Shown: piece by piece, positions 8,634 to 17,492 of the stretch | Layout: the number at the start of each line of letters is the position of its first letter | Position numbering within the stretch: position 1 is the first letter of the stretch | DNA from: Paenibacillus sp. ACRRY | GTDB lineage: Bacteria; Bacillota; Bacilli; Paenibacillales; Paenibacillaceae | Length of the DNA stretch: 64,000 bases | Reading direction: 5' to 3' | NCBI RefSeq assembly: GCF_022346995.1 | Contig: NZ_JAKRNM010000001.1 | Location: forward strand, 1,178,001-1,242,000 | The notes under the pieces: model-generated | Database searches by the model: none | What the model was told of the DNA's origin: nothing | Seen by the model: the letters and a program-made list of their open reading frames with translations, nothing else | Position numbers and translations under genes: made by a program

Positions 8634-9092
8634 CTATCTAGTAACCCCTATACGGTAATTTTTAAAGTCGTCAAAAGCATCTCTGTGCTGCTGGTTAAAC
8701 AACTCCGGCATGAATTCAGGGTGGAAAAATTTCAACTCAAGGCTCTCTTCATTGCAGGCAGCTAATTGTCCACCGATTACTTTTCCATGATACATAAATG
8801 CAATGGTCTGAGCCTTATCACCATTAGGATATTCATCAAAATACTTTGTATATACGCCAACGAGTTCCCCTATGGATATGATTAAACCCGTTTCCTCTTT
8901 TGTTTCTCTAACGGCTGTTTCTACTGCTGATTCTCCCAGCTCCATTGCGCCTCCAGGAAACCCCCACGCATTTCGGTCCCGCCTTCTCTGAAGTAGAATC
9001 TCTTGTGTCTCATTCTCAATAATCGCGCCTGAAAAATTTAGAATAATCATATCTTTTCCGACCTTACTTCTGATCCATTTAATATAATCCAT
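8634..9092 (-). CDS. NUDIX hydrolase
   Basis: Hydrolase of nucleoside diphosphates linked to other moieties, 152 residues. The Nudix box GAMELGESAVETAVRETKEE is complete (G-x5-E-x7-REUXEEXGU). The N-terminal strand IILNFSGAIIENETQEILLQ and the following DRNAWGFPGGA match NUDIX proteins of the MutT-like type. The start at 9092 follows GGAGGGACC directly upstream. It lies 14 bases after the stop of a second NUDIX gene and the two are probably cotranscribed and ancient paralogues. The precise substrate cannot be read from the sequence. Confidence 0.92.
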   Translation of the reverse strand: MDYIKWIRSKVGKDMIILNFSGAIIENETQEILLQRRRDRNAWGFPGGAMELGESAVETAVRETKEETGLIISIGELVGVYTKYFDEYPNGDKAQTIAFMYHGKVIGGQLAACNEESLELKFFHPEFMPELFNQQHRDAFDDFKNYRIGVTR

Positions 9093-9106
9093 GGTCCCTC
9101 CGCTCT

Positions 9107-9520
9107 CTATTGATTGAACTCAAACACAAACGGATCTTTATGATGAATGCAATACTCAATTTGTTCTTCAAAAGATCGCCAAGTAACCATTCTCTTCGCA
9201 TCCTCAATATCGAAATAACCTAAATCGATACTTTCACTTGATGTTCTCAATTCCCCTCCAATTGGTTTAGCCATAAACAATGTACTGCAAATTGATCCCT
9301 TTACATCTTGGAAGATTCCACAAAACCTAATGATTTCAATATCTATTCCAGTTTCCTCTTTCGTTTCTCTTATCACAGCCGAAGAAAGCGGCTCTCCCTC
9401 CTCAACATGGCCTGCTGGCATTTCCCAACCTCTTTTTGGTCCATTGATAAGTAAAATCTTATTATCCTCATTTAATACGACCGCTACAGCAGTTACTCTA
9501 TGTTTAGGATGTCTTTTCAT
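9107..9520 (-). CDS. NUDIX hydrolase
   Basis: Second, shorter NUDIX protein of 137 residues. The Nudix box GHVEEGEPLSSAVIRETKEE is complete, preceded by PKRGWEMPAG. It is first in a two-gene unit with the downstream NUDIX gene. The start ATG at 9520 follows AAAGGAACACTTA. The two proteins share little outside the box, so they may act on different substrates. Housecleaning or nucleotide-sugar hydrolysis are possible roles, neither shown by the sequence. Confidence 0.92.
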   Translation of the reverse strand: MKRHPKHRVTAVAVVLNEDNKILLINGPKRGWEMPAGHVEEGEPLSSAVIRETKEETGIDIEIIRFCGIFQDVKGSICSTLFMAKPIGGELRTSSESIDLGYFDIEDAKRMVTWRSFEEQIEYCIHHKDPFVFEFNQ

Positions 9521-9599
9521 TAAGTGTTCCTTTCTGATATGTTTTCGCTAGTTTCATGTCTCGTTGCAACCCCAACGAAGGCTAACTAAACTAAATGAT

Positions 9600-10073
9600 T
9601 CAGAGTTCTAATACCGTTACAAGCTCGCCGTGGCACACTTCACCGTTCTCGTTGAAGCCTAAACTTTCATATAACTTCTTGGCAGCCAGGTTATCTGGGC
9701 TATACGGAATCCAGCAAAGTTTGGCAGGCCCCGCCGGGAAAGTGCGAATGAATTCAATTACCTCTATCATTGCTTCACGGCCATATCCTTTATTCTGGTG
9801 TTGCTTGTCGATCATGAGCCGTAATATGCAGTAGTTATTATCAGCGATGTTGGGGAGATCATAACCTGTAATTCCATACGTAATCATTACAAACCCAACA
9901 GGTTTATCTGCATAGATTGCAAATGGAAAAGGCGAGCCTCCATTGGTCGCTAAAACATAACAGGAAGCTACACTTGAAAGATTGGATGCCACATATTTTT
10001 GCTGTTCTTCTGCAACTTCCAAGTTAAAGATCGTACGTCGGTTATCCAATGTAATCTTTCTGAGCGTAATCAC
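9600..10073 (-). CDS. GNAT acetyltransferase resembling spermine/spermidine acetyltransferases
   Basis: Acetyl-CoA dependent acetyltransferase of 157 residues. The opening ITLRKITLDN...LEVAEEQQKYVASNL is like the polyamine acetyltransferases of the BltD group, and the acetyl-CoA loop is KQHQNKGYGREAMIEVIEF. The C-terminal signature is SPDNLAAKKLYESLGF. The start is a GTG at 10073, with GGGAGGG 11 bases upstream. If the BltD likeness is meaningful the substrate would be a polyamine, but no efflux partner such as Blt is adjacent, so the specific function remains an inference. Confidence 0.85.
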   Translation of the reverse strand: MITLRKITLDNRRTIFNLEVAEEQQKYVASNLSSVASCYVLATNGGSPFPFAIYADKPVGFVMITYGITGYDLPNIADNNYCILRLMIDKQHQNKGYGREAMIEVIEFIRTFPAGPAKLCWIPYSPDNLAAKKLYESLGFNENGEVCHGELVTVLEL

Positions 10074-10123
10074 GATTGATTAGTCCCTCCCTTACGGATT
10101 GTCAGATCTTATTGAACTGAATA

Positions 10124-10564
10124 CTACGTCCATGTCTGAAAGAATTTCCTTTTCACTTCTATCTTATTGTGCTCTGCCCATTGGTGAAGTTCAATTAACC
10201 CTTCCTGCTCTTCATTCTTATCAAAATAGAAACATAAATCCATCGGCACTAACCGCCTGCCATGCAGCTTGAAACCAATTCTCTGGTTGTTCATATAGAT
10301 ACACTTGATTTGAGAAGCATCGTATTTGTTTGCCTTCGGGGAAACAACGTAATCTGTTCCGAACGTAAACGTTAGTTTCGTAAATAACATTTTTAACAAC
10401 ACAATGATATAAGTCAAAACGTATATGGTAAAAAACGCGAGAAAAATCGTAGACCATCGCTCATCGCTCCTGTTGAGACTAACAAAAAAATAAATTTCCA
10501 ACATAGACATGGTTATCAAATTCCGTTTAACTCTTGGATAAAATGTTTTAAATGTTCTCTCCAC
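10124..10564 (-). CDS. Small membrane protein of unknown function
   Basis: Unrecognised protein of 146 residues. The first third has two hydrophobic segments (about 17-30 and 38-60) and the rest, from FGTDYVVSPKANKYDASQIKC onward, reads as a compact beta-rich domain ending in WAEHNKIEVKRKFFQTW. The layout (two membrane helices plus a cytoplasmic beta domain) resembles bacterial PH-like or YcxB-type proteins, but I see no decisive motif. The start is a GTG at 10564, with AAAGGAACGG upstream. It is probably not cotranscribed with the acetyltransferase below it, though the 50-base gap allows it. Confidence 0.7.
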   Translation of the reverse strand: MERTFKTFYPRVKRNLITMSMLEIYFFVSLNRSDERWSTIFLAFFTIYVLTYIIVLLKMLFTKLTFTFGTDYVVSPKANKYDASQIKCIYMNNQRIGFKLHGRRLVPMDLCFYFDKNEEQEGLIELHQWAEHNKIEVKRKFFQTWT

Positions 10565-10720
10565 TCTCCCGTTCCTTTCCGCCTAAAATTCACACCGCAA
10601 GATTGATCCTCTCAAATAATAACCCATAATACACCAATAAAGATATATTTTTATAGATGAAAAAGTATATCTAACACCCATCAGCCTAACATGCAGATTA
10701 CGAAGCCGAAAAACGAGTTG

Positions 10721-10742
10721 ATTGGAATGAATTCATTTCAAT
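10721..10742. repeat. 22-base palindrome centred on GAATTC
   Basis: ATTGGAATGAA is followed directly by TTCATTTCAAT. The arms match at 10 of 11 positions with no spacer, the exception being a G-T pair. It lies between the ankyrin terminator and the next gene and may be an operator; no regulator is linked to it. Confidence 0.55.
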
Positions 10743-10769
10743 TATTGGAATTGCTGTACTTAAAACAAA

Positions 10770-10793
10770 GAAAGCCGCCATATCGGCGACTTC
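10770..10793 (-). terminator. Intrinsic terminator of the shared GTCGCC family
   Basis: Minus strand: GAAGTCGCC, short loop, GGCGGCTTTC, then TTTGTTTT. It follows the stop of the ankyrin lipoprotein gene by 83 bases. The conserved U-G wobble makes it directional for the minus strand. Confidence 0.82.
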
Positions 10794-10875
10794 TTCTACA
10801 ATCATATGCACTATAGATAATCCACATGCTACGTTGCAATGCTGTTTCTTTTCATATTATCAATCTTCCCTTACT

Positions 10876-11577
10876 TTATTTCGCACCTGCCTGAAGCAGA
10901 ATCTCCTCGATTTCCTTGAAGCCCTTCTTCTTGGCATGGATCAGAGGCGATACACCATCACCATCCGCAAGATTCACATCTGCTCCATGGTCTATGAGTA
11001 GTTGAATCGTTTCCTGCTGCCGTGTATTCCCATCGTTCAACAGGATCGCTTCAAGTAATGCCGTCCAGCCCAGTTGATTGACATGATTCACATCTACTGA
11101 AGTTTCAGTCAGAAGCTCCCGTATCACATCCACATATCCGTGCTCTGCAGCGGGAATCAGTGCTGTTCCTCCATATCGATTCGTCATCGATGGATCGGCT
11201 CCCGCATCAATTGTGAGCTTCAAAATATCCAAGTACCCTTCAGCACCAGCGTACAGAAACGGATTGTTCTTCATATCGTCCTGAATGTTAACATCTGCTC
11301 CAGCCTCAATCAGCAATTGAGCCGTTACCAGATCATTGTTGTAAGTCGCAATCATGGTAGCTGTTCTTCCGCTATCATCTTGAGCATTGATATCGGCACC
11401 CTCTTGAATTAGCCTTTCAATCCTCTCATGATCTGATTCCCCTGCTGCTTCTAGAAGCTGTTCATTCAGAGAAACTGCCTGCTCCTCCACCGTGGAGTTG
11501 TTATTTTCTGCCGGAGCACAGCCTTGGACGACGAACATCGTGCTGATTAGAATAGCTATCAATATTGACTTGCTCAT
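10876..11577 (-). CDS. Ankyrin-repeat lipoprotein
   Basis: Predicted extracytoplasmic lipoprotein of 233 residues. The signal peptide MSKSILIAILISTMF ends in lipobox VVQGC with Cys20. From about residue 45 come five to six ankyrin repeats with the typical LLIEAGADVN, GGTALIPAAEHGYVDVIRELL and LLIDHGADVN segments. Ankyrin repeats bind protein partners, so this probably decorates the outer membrane face and binds another surface protein. The ATG at 11577 follows AAGGAGGCAGT. It begins 9 bases after the stop of the S-layer-homology protein, so both are one unit. Partner and role are unknown. Confidence 0.88.
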   Translation of the reverse strand: MSKSILIAILISTMFVVQGCAPAENNNSTVEEQAVSLNEQLLEAAGESDHERIERLIQEGADINAQDDSGRTATMIATYNNDLVTAQLLIEAGADVNIQDDMKNNPFLYAGAEGYLDILKLTIDAGADPSMTNRYGGTALIPAAEHGYVDVIRELLTETSVDVNHVNQLGWTALLEAILLNDGNTRQQETIQLLIDHGADVNLADGDGVSPLIHAKKKGFKEIEEILLQAGAK

Positions 11578-11586
11578 ACTGCCTCC

Positions 11587-13095
11587 TTACTGTAGCGTCA
11601 CTGTTACCTCCGAAGCGACACTCCAATCCCCCACTGGGCTTACTTCATAGGTAATGTCTGGATTTAACTTGCCATCGTTAACGAGGTCGAAAACTCCTGT
11701 TGCACCTTTCCGGCTTGAATATTTATATGTCGCCGTCAGAGTGTCACCGCTCGGGGAGGTTAACGTAACACTTCGACCCGAAAACAGCTCATCCCCAGGA
11801 TCTTGTGCAAGTGTAACTTCAATGGATGTTTCACTCACCGCCTGTGCACTTGCAACTTGCAGCGCATCAAACGATTGTGCGGTGAATGTCGCATTATCGA
11901 TGTTCGCCCAATCCGAAGATACTGTATATTGGACACCGGATTGCAGGGTCTGTCCGTCAGGCAATCTGAACTTCGGTTCTTGTTTGCCGTCTGTTGATTG
12001 CGTAAACGGAACATATCTGGCCACGATCGGTTCTCCGCCTTCCGGCGTAATCATGACTTGTCTTGCTTGCATGGAAGAGATTATCTGGTATGTTTGTCCT
12101 CCAGCTTGTTCCTGGTCGTCCAGCACGAACGCATTTGCCCCTCGACCACCACTGTAAGCTGAGATGATATAACCATAATCAACTACACCGTTTTCCTGCA
12201 ACGCTTCAATCTCGAACGTATCGTTCGTTACTTGACTAACTTTCGTCATATTTAATTTTGTTCCACTGCCTTCGAAGGAACCAGCATCTTGCCCTTTATA
12301 AGTAAGGTTATATACCTCACCCGCTTTTTGAACAGACGTTGGAACGATGTATGTTGCAATGGATCCTGTTTTCAGGCGAGGCATATTGGTTAACGTCAAT
12401 CCACCACTTAGCGCAAAATCCATTTGTGCTTTGGCAAATACTTCATCAGCTGCCGTGAGTGGTTTATCAAAAGTCACGATTAACGTAATGGCATTCAGCG
12501 ATCTGACGCTCTCAATCTGAGCCTGCTCGGAAGGAATGGCCTGGCGGGCCGTATTCAGCAGCAACGCTGTTTCGCCGCGAGTAGACGAACCATTCTTGGC
12601 ATAGAACGTGCTCATCCAATGGTGAACGGATTTCACGTCACGCTGCATCGCTTTGGATACAACCTGTTCAAGTTCTGCATCCGATACTTGGCTTTGCGGA
12701 TTGAATTGACCCTCATTTGCCTCCATGATGCCCAGTTCAACGAGCTTTGTTGCATAAGGCGCATACCATGCAGCCGGATTAACGTCCGTTAGTTCTACGC
12801 TTTCTCCAGTCTTGTCTTCCAGACTGAAGGTTTTGTACACCAGTGAAGCTAGTTCTGCGCGGGTAATGGCTCTTTGTTCACCCATGGATTGATCGGCATA
12901 TCCGTTCATGATCCCCAGGCTGTTCAATTCCTTGATGGCAGCGTCGATCTGCTGGCTGCTAAGCTGTGCCGTTGTTGCGGCGACGTTTGTAACGTATGTA
13001 GCTGCATGTACTTGGTTTGCAGCAAGCGGGAATACTGCTGTACCTAATGCAGTTATGGTCAGAAATGTAGCGATTTTTCGGGTTGTCGGATTCAT
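11587..13095 (-). CDS. S-layer-homology (SLH) domain surface protein
   Basis: Secreted cell-wall protein of 502 residues. After a signal peptide ending near VHA (residue 31) there are SLH domains: the first is ELNSLGIMNGYADQSMG...ITRAELASLVYKTF, the second LVELGIMEANEGQFNPQSQVSDAELEQVV. The third, around STRGETALLLNTAR, lacks the usual conserved beginning and looks degenerate. SLH domains bind pyruvylated secondary wall polymer. The rest (residues about 195-502) is beta-rich, built from Ig-like stretches such as SVRSLNAITLIVTFDKPLTAADE and SETSIEVTLAQDPGDELF, as in adhesion or filamentous-capping proteins. The start at 13095 has GGAGGAATTCAACC upstream. Confidence 0.92.
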   Translation of the reverse strand: MNPTTRKIATFLTITALGTAVFPLAANQVHAATYVTNVAATTAQLSSQQIDAAIKELNSLGIMNGYADQSMGEQRAITRAELASLVYKTFSLEDKTGESVELTDVNPAAWYAPYATKLVELGIMEANEGQFNPQSQVSDAELEQVVSKAMQRDVKSVHHWMSTFYAKNGSSTRGETALLLNTARQAIPSEQAQIESVRSLNAITLIVTFDKPLTAADEVFAKAQMDFALSGGLTLTNMPRLKTGSIATYIVPTSVQKAGEVYNLTYKGQDAGSFEGSGTKLNMTKVSQVTNDTFEIEALQENGVVDYGYIISAYSGGRGANAFVLDDQEQAGGQTYQIISSMQARQVMITPEGGEPIVARYVPFTQSTDGKQEPKFRLPDGQTLQSGVQYTVSSDWANIDNATFTAQSFDALQVASAQAVSETSIEVTLAQDPGDELFSGRSVTLTSPSGDTLTATYKYSSRKGATGVFDLVNDGKLNPDITYEVSPVGDWSVASEVTVTLQ

Positions 13096-13214
13096 GGTTG
13101 AATTCCTCCTCTATAGGTTGGTCTTGCCTGTATCTATAGAATAGAGGACAAAAAGAAACTCCCAAGGTCAAAATTATTAACAAAATATAAACTGAAGCTA
13201 ATTTTTCTCGAAAC

Positions 13215-13907
13215 TTATACGGTAAACCGGTAGCCCGCACCCCATACGGTTTCAATGTAATCCGGATTTTTGGGATCTGTCTCCAGCTTACCGCGCAGCT
13301 TGCGAATATGAACAGTAACTGTTGCTATATCTCCGCTGGAATCCATGCCCCAGATCCGCTCGAACAGATCGGATTTACTGAACACACGGTTCGGATGACT
13401 CGCCAAAAATACAAGGAGATCGAATTCCTTGGTTGTAATCGCGACCTCTTCACCGTTCAAGAAAACGCGGCGCGATCCTTTTTCGATATGAAGTCCGCGA
13501 ATGTGAATCTCATCCTGCTCGACCGGTTTGCTCATGCCAAGCAGTCTCTCGTAGCGGGTTAGATGAGCCTTCGCTCTAGCAACCAACTCGCTTGGGCTGA
13601 ACGGTTTTGTAATAAAATCATCGACTCCCAAATTAAAGGTTCTAATCTTATCGATCTCCTCTTTTTTTGCGGAGACGACAAGAATCGGTACTTCCTTCAC
13701 CTCGCGAATGCGCCTGCAGCATTCGAAGCCGTCGAGCCCCGGAAGCATCAGATCAACAATGATCAAACTGTACTCTCCCTCCAGAGCCAGCTTCAAGCCT
13801 TCCTCTCCATTATGACAGAGCTCCACAGTGAATCCGTTAAGCTCAAAATAATCCCGTTCCAGTTCGGCAATGGTTGTTTCGTCCTCAATGATTAATATGC
13901 TTGTCAC
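13215..13907 (-). CDS. OmpR/PhoB-type response regulator
   Basis: Response regulator of 230 residues. The receiver domain has phosphoacceptor Asp52 in IIVDLMLPG, acidic pair IEDE and the Lys of ITKPF. The winged-helix domain (about 130-230) has VAITTKEFDLLVFLASHPNRVF and TVTVHIRKLRGKLE...GAGYRF. The start is a GTG at 13907, five bases after the kinase stop at 13913, with GGGGGAG from the kinase's last codons as ribosome binding site. It is coupled to the kinase and lies 119 bases before the SLH gene, which may be a target. That link is positional only. Confidence 0.94.
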   Translation of the reverse strand: MTSILIIEDETTIAELERDYFELNGFTVELCHNGEEGLKLALEGEYSLIIVDLMLPGLDGFECCRRIREVKEVPILVVSAKKEEIDKIRTFNLGVDDFITKPFSPSELVARAKAHLTRYERLLGMSKPVEQDEIHIRGLHIEKGSRRVFLNGEEVAITTKEFDLLVFLASHPNRVFSKSDLFERIWGMDSSGDIATVTVHIRKLRGKLETDPKNPDYIETVWGAGYRFTV

Positions 13908-13912
13908 TCCCG

Positions 13913-15382
13913 CTACTCCCCCTGTTCCATAAGCCTTTTCAATTGAATATAAATCGTTGTACCTTCACCAGCCATACTGTCTGCCCAGATGAATCCTCCG
14001 TGTCCATCGATAATCTGACGAGCGATTGCAAGTCCTAGTCCGCTTCCCCCTGTCGAGGAATTGCGAGATTGCTCTGCCCGATAAAAACGCTCGAAGATGT
14101 GAGGCAGCGCCTCTTCCGGTATCCCCTTGCCATTATCCTTAAACGCCATCGTAATCCATTCGTTATCTGCTTGAAGTGTAATGCCGAATCGTTTGTGTTC
14201 ATTCTCCATATACTTCAGTGCATTATCAACTACATTAACGACAGTACGTTTTAATTTATCGAGATCCACTGAAGCCATAACTGGACCTGACGCCTGGTTG
14301 TCCCAATCGAGTACAACCCCGTTATCCTCCAGATCGTATCTCAGCTCTTCAATGCTGTCTTCGAGGAAATCAACAAGGTCTACGACCTTGAACAGGAAAG
14401 GCTCCTGATTTAAATCCAGCTTCGAATAGAGGAACAACTCGTCCACCAACTTATCCATGCTGACTGCCTTGGAATGAATGATATTGACGTAGGTTTCCAT
14501 TTTCTCCGGAGTATTCGCCACCCCATCACGAATCCCCTCAATATAGCCTTTAATGTTGGTGATCGGTGTCCTGAGGTCGTGAGAAATGTTGGAGATGAGC
14601 TCTTTGCGATTCGCTTCGTCCTGCTGCCTTAGTTCATTGGAACGCTGCAGTTGATTCCGCATACTCTCAAACGCTTCGCTGAGCTGGCCAACCTCGTCAT
14701 TGGAATTAAGCTGGAGCTTGAAGGAGAGATTCCCTTCCTTAATCTGCTCTGCGGAGTTCCGCAACTGATTCAGCGGTTTAATGAAGCTGCGAGTAATCCA
14801 GCGGAACAACAGCAGATTTGCAATAATGAGCACCCCGATGAGCAGGATTGACATCACGGGCAGCAGCTTACGGGTCAGTTCGGCAAAAGGACTCCGTTCA
14901 CGAATGACGAAGATGCTTCCCCGTTCCCCATCCGTATATTTAAAGTCGAATTTGGCATAGGCATAGAAGCGTTCACCAATATTAAACGTACTGCGAATCT
15001 GATAGTTGTTCAGATCATAGGCAGGCAGTGCCTGCTTCAGTTCAGGCTGGTTGAATGTCAATGATTCGAATATTTGGCTGTTCTCGCGTCTGACATAGAG
15101 ACCTGACTTCTCGGCTCGAAGTTTCATGTCGTATTCACGCAGCAAAACTTTGTTTTGCAGCTCATCAGGTTCATTTTTGGCCATAAACTTCATCTCTTGA
15201 AAGATCGATTCTCCCTGTTCAGTGAGTGGGTTAATCTGATAGTGTACCTTATAAATATCACGAAAGCTCTGCAGATCTCCTGTTGCCGCAATCGTATATA
15301 GACTTGCTGTAAGCAGGATAAACAGCAGACTTATCACGAGCATGCCCGTGAAGGACAGCAGCATTTTTATTCGAATGGACAT
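13913..15382 (-). CDS. HAMP-containing sensor histidine kinase
   Basis: Membrane sensor kinase of 489 residues. Membrane segments at about 8-33 and 172-194 frame an extracellular sensor of about 140 residues. HAMP follows (about 195-247), then the HisKA box ELISNISHDLRTP (phosphoacceptor His268) and a HATPase domain with NVVDNALKYM, DNGKGIPEEAL and GGSGLGLAIA. The ATG at 15382 follows AAAAGGGGAACCC. It is the first gene of the unit with the response regulator. The stimulus is unknown; no ligand motif is recognisable in the sensor region. Confidence 0.94.
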   Translation of the reverse strand: MSIRIKMLLSFTGMLVISLLFILLTASLYTIAATGDLQSFRDIYKVHYQINPLTEQGESIFQEMKFMAKNEPDELQNKVLLREYDMKLRAEKSGLYVRRENSQIFESLTFNQPELKQALPAYDLNNYQIRSTFNIGERFYAYAKFDFKYTDGERGSIFVIRERSPFAELTRKLLPVMSILLIGVLIIANLLLFRWITRSFIKPLNQLRNSAEQIKEGNLSFKLQLNSNDEVGQLSEAFESMRNQLQRSNELRQQDEANRKELISNISHDLRTPITNIKGYIEGIRDGVANTPEKMETYVNIIHSKAVSMDKLVDELFLYSKLDLNQEPFLFKVVDLVDFLEDSIEELRYDLEDNGVVLDWDNQASGPVMASVDLDKLKRTVVNVVDNALKYMENEHKRFGITLQADNEWITMAFKDNGKGIPEEALPHIFERFYRAEQSRNSSTGGSGLGLAIARQIIDGHGGFIWADSMAGEGTTIYIQLKRLMEQGE

Positions 15383-15521
15383 GGGTTCCCCTTTTTAAGC
15401 ATGGAATAGGATTAGTTAGTGCACATGTTAACACAAGATGGATTCAATTGCCCAGATGCAAAAAAGCTTTATGATCACATGAATAATGTTTGGAAATCCT
15501 ATTTTGTATAGGCAATAGCAA

Positions 15522-15555
15522 AAAGCCAATATGGAATGCTCTCCATATCGGCTTT
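15522..15555 (-). terminator. Intrinsic terminator after the sugar O-acetyltransferase
   Basis: Minus strand: AAAGCCGATATGGA, loop GAGCAT, TCCATATTGGCTTT then TTGC. The arms match except for one G-U pair. It lies 55 bases after the stop at 15611. Confidence 0.85.
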
Positions 15556-15610
15556 GATTTGTTTCTGTTACATAGATATGCGTTCGTAGCTTTTAATACA
15601 GCATAGGATG

Positions 15611-16177
15611 TTACTGCGAAACTTCAATGTTCTTGATCACCTTGGCTGGATTCCCTCCAACAACCACGTTGTCCGGCACGTCCTTGGTTACCACGGCTCC
15701 GGATGCAATGACAACATTATTGCCAATGGTGACTCCAGGATTGATGGTAGCTCGTCCGCCTACCCACACGTTATCTCCAATTGTTACCGGCTTACCGTAT
15801 TCGGGCCCTTCATTTCTCTCCAAAGGATCAATTGGGTGTGTCGCCGTATAAATATGAACACCTGGCCCAAATAAGCAGTGACTGCCGATTCTTACCTCAC
15901 ACACATCCAAGATGGTGCAATCGAAATTGGTGTAGAAGTGATCACCCACATGGATATTGTAGCCATAATCAAACCGGATGTTAGGCTCCATGCTTAAGTG
16001 CTCACCAGTTGATCCCAGCAATTTTTTCAAGATGTCTGTTCGAAGTTCCTCATCCGTTTCGGTACTCTGATTATACATACGAGTCATCCGTCTTGCGTAT
16101 GCTCGATCACGCGTCAGTTCAGGATCCCAAGCTTTATATAGCTCTCCATTCAGCATCTTCTGTTTTTCCGTTTTCAT
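15611..16177 (-). CDS. maa: Maltose/galactoside-type sugar O-acetyltransferase
   Basis: Cytoplasmic acetyltransferase of the left-handed beta-helix family, 188 residues, transferring acetyl from acetyl-CoA to a sugar. Family markers are [19 protein letters not shown] at the start, hexapeptide repeats such as [17 protein letters not shown] and [13 protein letters not shown], the catalytic-region ATHPIDP, and GNPAKVI at the end. I chose the ATG at 16177 (MKTEKQKM), which matches Maa N-termini. The frame continues upstream to an ATG at 16216 next to the ROK regulator's stop, but neither start has an ideal ribosome binding site. It follows the ROK gene on the same strand and is likely cotranscribed. 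The maa symbol is by family resemblance. Confidence 0.88.
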   Translation of the reverse strand: MKTEKQKMLNGELYKAWDPELTRDRAYARRMTRMYNQSTETDEELRTDILKKLLGSTGEHLSMEPNIRFDYGYNIHVGDHFYTNFDCTILDVCEVRIGSHCLFGPGVHIYTATHPIDPLERNEGPEYGKPVTIGDNVWVGGRATINPGVTIGNNVVIASGAVVTKDVPDNVVVGGNPAKVIKNIEVSQ

Positions 16178-16218
16178 ATCCACATTCAACATCCCTTTCC
16201 ATATTGTATTAATCATGG

Positions 16219-17262
16219 TTATATCCGTTTTTCCACAAGCTGCAGCGAATACGAAAGGCTTTCCAGAGTCATTGATAATAATCCGAACATATAATCCTCA
16301 TCTGGGTCATTCAATAGTCTCATCTGAGGCATATGCATCTCTGGTATGTACTTCAAGCATTCCTTCCGGATAATCTTTACATCCTCCGGCTGTACCAGCG
16401 TTCCAGTTAATGCAAGGGTTTCGGGGTTCATTACGGCTATCAGACTTGATACTGAACGTGCAGCAAGTGTATGGAACGTATCCCGATTATGGAGTAACCT
16501 GAACTGCTCATCATGAGAAAGGCCAAGTGGCAAAAAAGCGATTTCTCCGGCAAACTGGGTATTCCCCCTGTGTATATGCCCATCTATCATGATCCCGGCT
16601 CCCGGTAAGGAGCCTTCGATGAAAGTCGCAACAACAATCGAATTCTCATCCTGGTATTCCCGCTTCTGATAGAGACCGTACACGGTTAAATTCATATCAT
16701 TCTCGACAACAACTTCGACCTCATATTTTTCTCGAATGAATGCTCCCAGTGGAACACCAACCAGACGAGGAATGTCGGATACATTGACAACACCTTGGTG
16801 GACTGCACCTGGAACCCCGATTCCCACGGCTCGAATTAAGGGGAATCTCCTTAAAAGGCTATCAATTATTTCATAAATAATCCCTTCATTCATTTGATCC
16901 TTTTGAATTTCCCGATACCCTTCCTCGACAGTCTCCCCATACAAGTTGTTTACGGTAAACAAGATGGAGTGGAACTTGACGCCCGCTTTAACAATCAAAC
17001 AAGCAATATATGAAAAGTTTTCATTAAACTTATAGATCTGAGCTGGTCTGCCTCCATTCGATTCCTCCATGTCCAGTTCAACGAGTTCACCGGCTTCAAG
17101 CAGTTCTATTAATATGCTGCGACAGGTTGCTACGCTTAATCCTGTAGCCTCGGCAACCCTTGATTTCGTACCTTGTTTCAACTTTTTTAACGTTTGCCGG
17201 ACCAATTCCTGGTTCATTTTTTTAACGCGCATGGTGTTGTTGGTAATCATGTTACTCATCAT
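16219..17262 (-). CDS. ROK-family (NagC/XylR-like) transcriptional regulator without the zinc motif
   Basis: Sugar-responsive repressor-type protein of 347 residues. The N-terminal winged helix-turn-helix (about 15-75, [27 protein letters not shown]) is followed by the ROK sugar-kinase-like fold: [25 protein letters not shown] and the [13 protein letters not shown] segment. The usual ROK zinc motif CxCGxxGCxE is absent; after [10 protein letters not shown] the chain goes straight to [12 protein letters not shown]. It is also shorter than typical ROK regulators. The start at 17262 has GGAGGTG 7 bases upstream. It precedes the sugar acetyltransferase gene and may control it. Ligand unknown. Confidence 0.87.
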   Translation of the reverse strand: MMSNMITNNTMRVKKMNQELVRQTLKKLKQGTKSRVAEATGLSVATCRSILIELLEAGELVELDMEESNGGRPAQIYKFNENFSYIACLIVKAGVKFHSILFTVNNLYGETVEEGYREIQKDQMNEGIIYEIIDSLLRRFPLIRAVGIGVPGAVHQGVVNVSDIPRLVGVPLGAFIREKYEVEVVVENDMNLTVYGLYQKREYQDENSIVVATFIEGSLPGAGIMIDGHIHRGNTQFAGEIAFLPLGLSHDEQFRLLHNRDTFHTLAARSVSSLIAVMNPETLALTGTLVQPEDVKIIRKECLKYIPEMHMPQMRLLNDPDEDYMFGLLSMTLESLSYSLQLVEKRI

Positions 17263-17414
17263 CCCTTTTCACCTCCAATACTTACAAAATAACTTTAATT
17301 AAGTATTAACATAAGTCATTTCCCCTTTAAAGTCCACCTCAATATTTACTCATCCAAATATAATGTGAATGCAATTACCCAGTTTCCCTTCCCTATGAGC
17401 AACATTTCCCTTAA

Positions 17415-17450
17415 TGCAAAATTGCACAATGGGCAACGAATTGATATTAT
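17415..17450 (+). promoter_or_regulatory. Promoter and operator candidate for the TetR-MMPL pair
   Basis: A -35 box TTGCAC (17422-17427) and a -10 box TATTAT (17445-17450) are separated by exactly 17 bases. The -35 box forms the right half of the palindrome TGCAA-AA-TTGCA (17415-17426). A repressor bound there would block RNA polymerase, which suits TetR autoregulation. Confidence 0.6.
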
Positions 17451-17492
17451 AGATGTGTTCATATATTAATTTGGAAGTGGAGGTGGATACAT

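Larger units (their letters stand above)
10565..10875. other. Intergenic region of 311 bases with two dyads and a terminator
   Basis: No gene is seen. From the ankyrin end it holds the terminator at 10770-10793, a near-perfect 22-base palindrome at 10721-10742 and an AT-rich dyad at 10642-10671 with GATATA and TATATC ends flanking T5 and A5 runs. The dyads lie upstream of the small membrane protein gene and could regulate it. Confidence 0.6.

Noticed and set aside
12959..13255. Open frame of 98 codons overlapping the S-layer-homology gene and the response regulator
   Set aside because: It lies in another frame over two well-supported genes, with no start signal.
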